A DNA stretch of 52,692 nucleotides from an uncultured Bacteroidota bacterium. GTDB taxonomy: Bacteria; Bacteroidota; Bacteroidia; Flavobacteriales; Flavobacteriaceae. The translations under genes and the position numbers were made by a program. The stretch is taken from positions 1-52,692 of the forward strand of contig CACGNO010000003.1 in the NCBI GenBank assembly GCA_902574335.1, in the 5' to 3' direction. Positions 46,331 through 52,692 of this stretch are shown piece by piece (position 1 is the stretch's first letter; the number at the start of each line of letters is the position of its first letter). The notes under the pieces were generated by a model that made no database searches, was not told where the DNA came from, and saw nothing but the letters and a program-made list of their open reading frames with translations.

Positions 46331-47773
46331 TTATTGTTTTGTAATAGTTATTCTTTTTTTAATGAGATAATCCTCCAATGCTAGTTCTGAGCAATCATGA
46401 CCCACACCACTCTCCTTAATTCCACCATGTGGAAGATAAATATCATACTTAATCCCATTTACGTGGATCTCCCCAAAGTCAAGTTCATCAATAAATCGAT
46501 TAATTCTAATTTTATCATTGGTAAATATATATGATGCGAGTCCATATTTTGTATTGTTTGCAGATAATAGAACATCATCATCAGATTTAAATGGTATTAA
46601 TGTTGCTACAGGACCAAAAATCTCCTCATGAAAAATCTTCATTTTATCATTTACACCAGAGATAATTGTTGGATATATCCAATTTCCTTTGTCTAAGTTT
46701 TTGGGTGTTTTACCTCCGTATTCAAGACAACCACCACTTTCTACAGTGTTTTTAATTAACCCTAATACTCTGTCTTTAGATTTATTTGTAATTAATGGTC
46801 CAATGTCATAGTCAAGTTCTTTATTATAACCAATCTTAAGATTTTTGGCTTTTAAGATTAGTTTATTTAGAAAGGAATCAAAAATATTTTGATGAATATA
46901 AAATCTATTAGCAGCAACACATATTTGTCCACAATTTCCAAATTTAATAGCAGCTCCTATATCGGCTGCAAGATCAATATCAGCATCATCAAATACAATG
47001 AAAGGTGCATTTCCACCAAGCTCCATACTATATTTTTTAATTGATGTAGATGAATCGGATATTACTTTTTTTGCAGTTTCAGTTGAACCAATCATCGTAA
47101 TTAAATTTGGAATGATACTTTTTGACAATGTTGTTGCAACCTGATTGGGTTCTCCACAAATAATATTTACCACACCCTTAGGAAAATCAATTTCATCAAG
47201 AATTTGAGCAATAATATACATGGATAATGGTGATAATTCAGAGGGTTTTAGAATAATACTACAGCCAGAAGCAAGAGCAGGACCTAATTTAAAACCAGCA
47301 TTTAACAATGGAAAATTCCAGGCTAAATATGCTACCACCACACCAATAGGTTTTGAAATCAAATAATGCTTATGAGTATTTTCATTATCTATAATTTCTT
47401 TGTCTGATTGATAATCTTCAATAATATCAGAATAATATTTTAAGCTGTTTGTTATTGATTCAATATCTTCAGCTGTGGCTGAGTATGGTTTTCCCATCTC
47501 ATAAGAGATAGACTTTCTTAATATTTCTTCATTTTCCAATATTTTTTCTCTAAAAAGAAGCATCCACTCTTTCCTTTTTTTAATAGGAGTATTTGACCAA
47601 ACTTTAAATCCCTCTTTTGCCGATTCTAGAGCCCTAATAGAGTCATTGCTTGATCCCCATGCAAGAGTTGCTATTTTTTCATCATTTAATGGGCTAATAA
47701 TATCCTTAGTAATAGTGTTGTGTGAGGAGGTTAACTCTCCATTAATATACATTTTAAGGTTACCAAAAAACAT
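46331..47773 (-). CDS. NAD(P)-dependent aldehyde dehydrogenase (sugar aldehyde candidate)
   Basis: This ALDH of 480 residues resembles the succinate-semialdehyde/lactaldehyde group. It has VVAYLAWNFPLLNAGFKLGPALASG, LKPSELSPLS, MIGSTETAKKV, the catalytic Glu in MELGGNAPF, the Cys in NCGQICVAANR, EEIFGPVATL and a C-terminal HGGIKESGVGHD. Its position between the enolase-superfamily enzyme and the sugar transporter suggests that it oxidises the imported sugar to an aldonate, as 3,6-anhydro-galactose dehydrogenases do. Lactaldehyde or ketoglutarate semialdehyde are alternative substrates. Confidence 0.87.
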   Translation of the reverse strand: MFFGNLKMYINGELTSSHNTITKDIISPLNDEKIATLAWGSSNDSIRALESAKEGFKVWSNTPIKKRKEWMLLFREKILENEEILRKSISYEMGKPYSATAEDIESITNSLKYYSDIIEDYQSDKEIIDNENTHKHYLISKPIGVVVAYLAWNFPLLNAGFKLGPALASGCSIILKPSELSPLSMYIIAQILDEIDFPKGVVNIICGEPNQVATTLSKSIIPNLITMIGSTETAKKVISDSSTSIKKYSMELGGNAPFIVFDDADIDLAADIGAAIKFGNCGQICVAANRFYIHQNIFDSFLNKLILKAKNLKIGYNKELDYDIGPLITNKSKDRVLGLIKNTVESGGCLEYGGKTPKNLDKGNWIYPTIISGVNDKMKIFHEEIFGPVATLIPFKSDDDVLLSANNTKYGLASYIFTNDKIRINRFIDELDFGEIHVNGIKYDIYLPHGGIKESGVGHDCSELALEDYLIKKRITITKQ

Positions 47774-47775
47774 AA

Positions 47776-48903
47776 CTAAATCTTTATTTCATTTAAATAA
47801 GTTTCATCAACATCAACACCCAGACCAGGTTTATCATTAACAGAAATATAGCCATCCTTCATTATAATATTATCTTTTATAATGTTTTCTCGAATTTTAT
47901 TTTCTGTTCTATCATATTCAATATATGCATCTTCTTTATATAATCTTCCTGGAATTGGTTCAAGATTAGAAATAAAATTAATTGCTGTATAAAAGGCAAT
48001 GCCTGAACCCCAAGTGTGAGGAATAACTTTTACTCCTTTTGTTGAAGATAAAGCAGATATCCTTTTTGCCTCAGTTAAACCTCCACATGAACATATGTCC
48101 ATCTGTAAAAAATCAACACAGTTTTTGTCCAAAAGTTTTTGAAAACCGTATCTGAGATACTCACACTCACCAGCTGCAACTGGGATTAAGGATTTTGATT
48201 TAAAATCTGAATATTGATCGTAAAACTCAGGCGACAATGGTTCTTCAAACCATTTAATATCTTGATCTTCTAATTTCTTGGATAATTTTAAAGCCTCATC
48301 ATATGAGTATGCGTGGTTTGAGTCTATCATTAATTCAATATCCGGACCAATGGCATTTCTAACTGCTTTAACATTAGAAATATCATCCTTTAAATTTAAA
48401 CCAACCTTCATTTTAATTGATTTAAAGCCCTCATTTACATATTCCAAAGCTTCATTACATAAATCATCAGTTAACGTCTTTGAATCAGAAAAATAAAGTC
48501 CAGTTGCATATGGTCTTATTTTTTCTCTATATGAACCACCTAATAAAGTAGATACAGGTAGTTTATGATATTTTCCTTTAATATCCCACAAAGCAATGTC
48601 TATAGCGCTTATTGCAGAAACAAAAACACCTGATCTACCATAATCATGAACTCTTCTAAATAATGTTGACCAAATAACATCAGACTCAAGTGGATTCATA
48701 CCAATTATATTTTGTTTGATATAATTAATACTTTCTTTAACGACTGGAGCTGGTCCATAAGCTTCACCCCATCCAACTATTCCATTATCACAGATGATCT
48801 TTACAATACAAATTTTTCTATTACTATATTCCCATTGGGAAAAAAAGAACTCTGTTTCAAGATCCTCATTTAATACATATGGGATAATTGTAGATATTTT
48901 CAT
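47776..48903 (-). CDS. Enolase-superfamily sugar-acid dehydratase/cycloisomerase (mandelate racemase subgroup)
   Basis: The enzyme has 375 residues with a capping domain and a beta-barrel. Catalytic residues follow the mandelate racemase pattern closely: Lys164-x-Lys166 (SIKMKVG), metal ligands Asp194 (MIDSNHAY), Glu220 (FEEPLSP) and Glu246 (AAGECEY), then Asp269 (QMDI) and His296 (IPHTWGSG). It should abstract the proton alpha to a sugar carboxylate. In this operon, 3,6-anhydrogalactonate cycloisomerase or a galactonate-type dehydratase are the best candidates. An upstream in-frame ATG (48939) would overlap the previous gene by 35 nt; ATG 48903, 1 nt after its stop, matches the usual family start. 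Confidence 0.88.
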   Translation of the reverse strand: MKISTIIPYVLNEDLETEFFFSQWEYSNRKICIVKIICDNGIVGWGEAYGPAPVVKESINYIKQNIIGMNPLESDVIWSTLFRRVHDYGRSGVFVSAISAIDIALWDIKGKYHKLPVSTLLGGSYREKIRPYATGLYFSDSKTLTDDLCNEALEYVNEGFKSIKMKVGLNLKDDISNVKAVRNAIGPDIELMIDSNHAYSYDEALKLSKKLEDQDIKWFEEPLSPEFYDQYSDFKSKSLIPVAAGECEYLRYGFQKLLDKNCVDFLQMDICSCGGLTEAKRISALSSTKGVKVIPHTWGSGIAFYTAINFISNLEPIPGRLYKEDAYIEYDRTENKIRENIIKDNIIMKDGYISVNDKPGLGVDVDETYLNEIKI

Positions 48904-48904
48904 T

Positions 48905-50503
48905 TTAAAATCCTTTCCAGAGACCATTTGAATCTCCATTTATATAATCAATTTTAATATTGCTAAAAAACTTTGGATATGGATAATTATAAGTATGATT
49001 CACACTATATCCATTATCATCTAATAATCCCGCATCATCAAGAAATGCTTGATAAAAACTATTTGTATAAATGTTATTACTGGGTTGAATTAATACGTTT
49101 TTTGGCCAATGGTTTTTTAAAAACAGATTATTTTCAAAAAACACATTTTCAATTTCTAATTTACCTCCAGAATCCGGCTTGTATTGATCTCCTAGGACCA
49201 TAACGGGATCGTTTTCAAAATAAAATATATTGTTTGCTACAAATACACCTTTTGCTTTTTTATCTACAGCAATCTTTGGTATAATTTCTTTTCCAACATA
49301 AATATAATTGCCATAAATATATGAGTTGTATGGACCTTTTCTCTCATTTCCTTTTCCTGAATATCCACTTAACCAGAAAGTTTTACCCTCTTGAAATGCA
49401 TTTTTCTTTCCTTTAATCCTATATCCATCATTAATACTGACATTGTTTCTGTATGAGCAATTAAAGTTTGTTCCTAAAATTTCAATAAAACCACCAGCAT
49501 TATTTCTACTTAAATTATTTTCAACTATGATATCATTACAGTTAAAGTCAATATGACATCCTGCTGAGTCAGCTGGTCCATTGGCATTTTGAAAACTATT
49601 ATTTGTGATTAAACCATAGGAACTTCCCCATGTCCATAAACCACTTCCCCTTCCCCATTTTCGGGGGTCATCATTTGATCCTGTATAATTAATATCATTA
49701 TTTTTAGCTAATAGATTTGTAGTACTATTAAAAACCATTCCTGGACCCCCAGTTTTAAATACTTTATTTTTTAAAATATTTATGTTTTTAAATTGATTGT
49801 TCCTTTTACCAATAAGTCTAATAGCAGTATGTGAAATATTTATAAACTCTGAATCTTGAATAGTAATATTCTCGAGATTTCCATTTTCAGAAAGATTTAG
49901 AATTCTAATACCCCAACCGTAATTCTGTGTTCCATTAGGAGTTTTAACCTCTTTTTTATCTCTAATAAAACCTTGATTTTCATAAAAAACATCTTTTATT
50001 GAAACGTTAGTTATTTCTAAATTATTATGTTCTTTTTTATCAGTTACTAAGTATAAAATTCCAGATCTTAAATCAGATTTTAGTTTTTTATGTAAAAATT
50101 CATTAGCACCACCACCGTTAGCTGTAATTTCAATATTGTTAATATTAATATTTGACGAATTTTCAATAAAAACAGATGCTATTTTACCTTTTGAGTTGAT
50201 TGTTGGAAGTTTATTAATACTATCAGCTTGGTAGTTTGAGATTTCAATTCCATTTTTGTTTACTAACTCAATTGTATTTAAAAAAGTAGAACCGTTTGAT
50301 AGTAATATCTTATCTCCGTTATATAATTCAATCTTATCTAAATAATCAAGGCTTTTGAAAGGCTTTTCTTTTGTTCCTAAATTTGAATTCTTACCGTAGA
50401 TTGAATTAAAGTAATAAGAGTTGCCAATTTCATTTTTCTCTCCATATTGTACCCCATCACATGATATAAAAATAGATAATATAAGTACAAATATTTTTTT
50501 CAT
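48905..50503 (-). CDS. Right-handed beta-helix lipoprotein A (candidate polysaccharide-active enzyme)
   Basis: The protein has 532 residues. A lipoprotein signal ends IFISC (lipidated Cys 15) and is followed by an N-terminal YYFNSIYGKNSNLGTKEKPFKSL segment typical of parallel beta-helix proteins with a DUF1565-like start, then many short NNI/NNF-type rungs. Residues about 279-383 form a core shared with its neighbour: RGSGLWTW, GPADSAGCHID (309-319), NLSRNNAGGFIEILG and GKTFWLSGYSG. The conserved Asp, His and Glu could be catalytic. The fold is used by lyases, iota-carrageenases and other glycosidases; I cannot assign a CAZy family. It follows beta-helix B with no gap. Confidence 0.8.
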   Translation of the reverse strand: MKKIFVLILSIFISCDGVQYGEKNEIGNSYYFNSIYGKNSNLGTKEKPFKSLDYLDKIELYNGDKILLSNGSTFLNTIELVNKNGIEISNYQADSINKLPTINSKGKIASVFIENSSNININNIEITANGGGANEFLHKKLKSDLRSGILYLVTDKKEHNNLEITNVSIKDVFYENQGFIRDKKEVKTPNGTQNYGWGIRILNLSENGNLENITIQDSEFINISHTAIRLIGKRNNQFKNINILKNKVFKTGGPGMVFNSTTNLLAKNNDINYTGSNDDPRKWGRGSGLWTWGSSYGLITNNSFQNANGPADSAGCHIDFNCNDIIVENNLSRNNAGGFIEILGTNFNCSYRNNVSINDGYRIKGKKNAFQEGKTFWLSGYSGKGNERKGPYNSYIYGNYIYVGKEIIPKIAVDKKAKGVFVANNIFYFENDPVMVLGDQYKPDSGGKLEIENVFFENNLFLKNHWPKNVLIQPSNNIYTNSFYQAFLDDAGLLDDNGYSVNHTYNYPYPKFFSNIKIDYINGDSNGLWKGF

Positions 50504-52279
50504 CTAATTTCCATTATATGCACCAATATTAGGTTTTGAATTAGAACTTACTGAATTTCCAAAGTAATCTCTTCCCCCATTATTCTGTATATAGTTTTTG
50601 ATATCGTCACTACCGTTAATAATATAACCTGATCCAATTGCAGGACTAGAAGCTTGTAATTTATAATCATTCGGGGTTGAACCACCAGGATTAGCTAAAA
50701 GTGGATTTGTAAAAATTTCTGTACCATTATGCTCATAATCAGATCCTCCATCAATAACTAAATTACCAAAGAATAGATTGTTTTTCCAATCATTTACTGT
50801 TCCATCATTCCTCGTATCAATTTTTAATTTTGCTTTATCGCTTATATATATTAAGTTGTTATAAATGTATGTATTCTTAGTATTTGGTCTTATAAAAATT
50901 TCTAGATGATCAAATGGAGCATTATTATTAGCTGGATTTTGGCTTGGAATAAAAACTGTATTGTTGTATATGAAATTATCCTCAGATCCAATTCTTCTAG
51001 TATTGCTTCCAGCATAGTCAGAGATCCAAAAGGTTCTACCCGTATTAGAATTTGTTCTACCTCCATCACCAATACTAATATTATACCTGTATCCACACAT
51101 TATGTTTTCACCTAAAATCTCTGCAAAACCACCATAATTATTTTTACTCAAATTATACTGAATAACAACTCTTTCACATCCCCAATCTATATGTGCTCCA
51201 TAAGAATCTTGAGGTCCATAAACATCCTCAAATAGATTATTTTGAATTACAGTATCATTACAAGTGTATGTCCACAAGCTGCTTCCCCTATTCCACATTC
51301 TGCTATCTTTTCCTGAACCCGATCCCTTAAATTCAGAATTTTCAACAATAACATCCTTACATCTGGCTAAAACAATCCCTGAGCCACCGGTATCTGTAAA
51401 CTTTGAATTTTTTATTACAATATTTCTATGGTAATAATCTTCTTGAGCACCAGTCATTCTATTTACTATATGTAAACCATAATGTCCAGTGTTTGAAATA
51501 TCTAAGTTTTCTGCAGTAATACCATCATAATAATTCAATACATTGTCATCATTTTCTGATTCAAATCTAATACCATAACCTTGATGATTATTATCAGAAT
51601 CTGTTGGTGAAGGATATATATTATTTATTTTTAAGTCACTTAAGCTTATATTTTTAACGTTATTAGATCCACTTCTTAAAACCAGTAGTCCATATCTTTC
51701 ATTTAATCCTGATCTACTTGATTGGTTCATAAGTTTAACTGATCCATTACTATTTTTGTGAGATGCTTGATTTGTTAATTCTAAGCCCGAAATAGTAACA
51801 TATTCTCTATTTTCAATGAACACAGCTGCTTGATATCCATCACCATCAATAACAGGTTTGGTACCACTAGCATAGTTTTCAATGACAATTGGTTTGTTTT
51901 CAGAACCAGACCCTCTAAGCTTAAAATAACCTTTCCATGTTTCACCTGATTTAAATTTAATTTTATCACCAGGGTTAAAGGTAATGCTATTAATTTTTCC
52001 TAAATTTTTAAAGGGCTTATCTTCACTTTTACCATCATTGTTATCATTTCCAGAGTTATAACTTATATAGTAAGTTGTATCACCAGGTGATGTTGTCGAA
52101 TCAAAATCATTTGGGTCTGTAGTGTCAGTGGTTCCTGAATTATTTCCTCCACCGTTATTGTTCCCCCCACCGTTATTGTTTCCTCCGCCGTTATCAGAGC
52201 CTCCACCATCACCCCCCGAGTCAGATGAACATGCAATAACAAAAAACGATATAATTAGTAAAAAAATTTTCTTTTTCAT
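50504..52279 (-). CDS. Right-handed beta-helix lipoprotein B (candidate polysaccharide-active enzyme)
   Basis: The product has 591 residues. Its signal ends FFVIAC (lipidated Cys 17), then comes an acidic, Gly/Asn-rich flexible linker (SSDSGGDGGG and three GGGNNN repeats) that suggests surface display. The helix domain starts at TTYYISYNSGNDNNDG and has the rungs and the shared core at about 325-425: RGSSLWTY, GPQDSYGAHID (355-365), NLSKNNYGGFAEILG and GRTFWISDYAG. The C-terminus (NPLLANPGG, DYFGNSVSSNSKPNIGAY) is typical of secreted beta-helix proteins. It is first in the operon and divergent from a sulfatase gene. No substrate can be assigned from sequence alone. Confidence 0.82.
   Translation of the reverse strand: MKKKIFLLIISFFVIACSSDSGGDGGGSDNGGGNNNGGGNNNGGGNNSGTTDTTDPNDFDSTTSPGDTTYYISYNSGNDNNDGKSEDKPFKNLGKINSITFNPGDKIKFKSGETWKGYFKLRGSGSENKPIVIENYASGTKPVIDGDGYQAAVFIENREYVTISGLELTNQASHKNSNGSVKLMNQSSRSGLNERYGLLVLRSGSNNVKNISLSDLKINNIYPSPTDSDNNHQGYGIRFESENDDNVLNYYDGITAENLDISNTGHYGLHIVNRMTGAQEDYYHRNIVIKNSKFTDTGGSGIVLARCKDVIVENSEFKGSGSGKDSRMWNRGSSLWTYTCNDTVIQNNLFEDVYGPQDSYGAHIDWGCERVVIQYNLSKNNYGGFAEILGENIMCGYRYNISIGDGGRTNSNTGRTFWISDYAGSNTRRIGSEDNFIYNNTVFIPSQNPANNNAPFDHLEIFIRPNTKNTYIYNNLIYISDKAKLKIDTRNDGTVNDWKNNLFFGNLVIDGGSDYEHNGTEIFTNPLLANPGGSTPNDYKLQASSPAIGSGYIINGSDDIKNYIQNNGGRDYFGNSVSSNSKPNIGAYNGN
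52146..52199 (-). repeat. Three 18-nt tandem repeats encoding GGGNNN-type linker
   Basis: Three consecutive 18-nt units (52146-52163, 52164-52181, 52182-52199) of the form CCNCCNCCGTTATNNNNN on the plus strand encode the Gly/Asn linker of beta-helix lipoprotein B. The third unit is diverged at its end. This is a coding microrepeat that may vary in copy number. Confidence 0.75.
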
Positions 52280-52332
52280 AGATTAGTAATAATGATATTT
52301 ATATGAGAATAATAAATATAAAAATAAATATT

Positions 52333-52692
52333 ATGATAAAACACTTACCACTTTTATTCCTTTCATTTTTTTTATTAAATAGTTGTATTAATCATGAAAA
52401 AAAATCACCAAATATTCTTTTAATCATGATTGATGACTTAAATGATTATAATGAAGACCTTAATGGACATCCACAAGTCATTACTCCAAATATCAAAAAT
52501 TTTGCTAAATCAGCTGTATCATTTAAGAATGCTTATTCAAACGATCCAATGTGTGGTCCGTCCCGATCTAGCATGTTACTTGGAGTGTATCCTCATAACT
52601 CATCTAACTTTTGGCAAAGATCATGGTTACATAACAATGTGTTGTCAAACACAAAAACCATAATGGAAAAATTTAAAGAAAATAATTATGAT
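52333..52692 (+). CDS. Sulfatase (S1 family), lipoprotein, partial at window end
   Basis: The first 120 codons are inside the window. The product starts with a lipoprotein signal ending LLNSC (lipidated Cys 18), then the sulfatase core: NILLIMIDDLND (metal aspartates) and the formylglycine motif CGPSR with Cys 74, followed by LGVYPHNSSNFW. It resembles iduronate-2-sulfatase-like members (S1_7). It reads divergently from the beta-helix operon with 53 nt between starts. It presumably removes sulfate esters from the same polysaccharide. Frame and start are clear; the 3' two thirds lie outside. Confidence 0.88.
   Translation, partial: MIKHLPLLFLSFFLLNSCINHEKKSPNILLIMIDDLNDYNEDLNGHPQVITPNIKNFAKSAVSFKNAYSNDPMCGPSRSSMLLGVYPHNSSNFWQRSWLHNNVLSNTKTIMEKFKENNYD

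Noticed and set aside
48904-48939. Upstream ATG for the enolase-superfamily enzyme
   Set aside because: It would overlap the preceding gene by 35 nt and add residues before the normal capping-domain start.
48905-52279. Assigning the beta-helix proteins as GH82 iota-carrageenase or a PL6 alginate lyase
   Set aside because: The fold and context fit loosely, but I could not see family-specific motifs; a named family would be a guess.
52442-52663. 73-codon plus-strand ORF at the right end
   Set aside because: It is out of frame with the sulfatase starting at 52333, which has the lipobox and the CGPSR motif.
1-52692. Mobile elements, CRISPR arrays, prophage or defence islands
   Set aside because: No transposase, integrase, direct-repeat array or phage structural gene is visible in any frame.

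Overview
The window is AT-rich DNA from a member of the Bacteroidota, most likely a marine Flavobacteriia-like lineage with a compact genome. The evidence is the housekeeping set (class-type SRP RNA, long-form IlvC, a ribB with a decayed GTP cyclohydrolase half, an N-acetylcitrulline deacetylase-type ArgE, the ftsK-lolA-lptF-ribB block), many lipoproteins, repeated Bacteroidota -7 promoter boxes (TAnnTTTG), frequent TTG starts, and gene spacing of 0-10 nt almost throughout. No intergenic stretch exceeds about 170 nt. I see no insertion sequence, CRISPR array, phage gene or rRNA.

Layout. 1-2.7 kb: an ABC-F ATPase converges on a 5'-truncated pheT fragment that ends at what looks like a rearrangement or assembly junction. 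2.7-14.7 kb: housekeeping genes in short operons (transaldolase and an SDR behind the SRP RNA; glutaminyl cyclase; glyA; smpB; pcm; a Gfo/Idh oxidoreductase, YggS, DEDDh exonuclease and miaA; purC and phoH; SAM hydrolase; dnaN). 14.7-21.7 kb: a branched-chain amino acid operon ilvD-ilvB-ilvN-ilvC followed by gapN, with a terminator hairpin immediately before ilvD that has no upstream gene to terminate and is therefore a candidate attenuator. 21.7-32.4 kb: aldehyde dehydrogenase, nitroreductase, dsbD, a tilS split by a one-base frameshift at an A-run, pabB, argE, a lone sulfatase and lpdA. 32.4-40.3 kb: the nhaC-ftsK-lolA-lptF-ribB operon, a TauE/SafE permease and tRNA-Ser(UGA). 40.3-43.7 kb: a one-domain asparaginase-like protein, rocD with an amidinohydrolase-superfamily partner (arginine/ornithine breakdown), and an unknown exported protein.

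43.7-52.7 kb is the accessory region: a tightly packed seven-gene minus-strand operon, transcribed as two paralogous right-handed beta-helix lipoproteins, an enolase-superfamily sugar-acid enzyme, an aldehyde dehydrogenase, a RhaT-like sugar symporter, a KDG-type kinase and a KDPG-type aldolase. A second sulfatase lipoprotein reads divergently off the right edge. Together they form a polysaccharide-utilisation locus in which surface or periplasmic enzymes release a sulfated or anhydro sugar, which is imported, oxidised to an aldonate, converted to a 2-keto-3-deoxy acid, phosphorylated and split to pyruvate plus glyceraldehyde 3-phosphate. The enzyme set matches the 3,6-anhydro-galactose (red-algal galactan) route best, but the substrate is inferred. 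SusC/SusD are not inside the window.

A window-wide pattern is that the TAnnTTTG box lies only 4-5 nt before the start codon of several operon-head genes. The SRP RNA, whose 5' end is fixed by its fold, has the same 4-nt gap, so these mRNAs are predicted to be leaderless.
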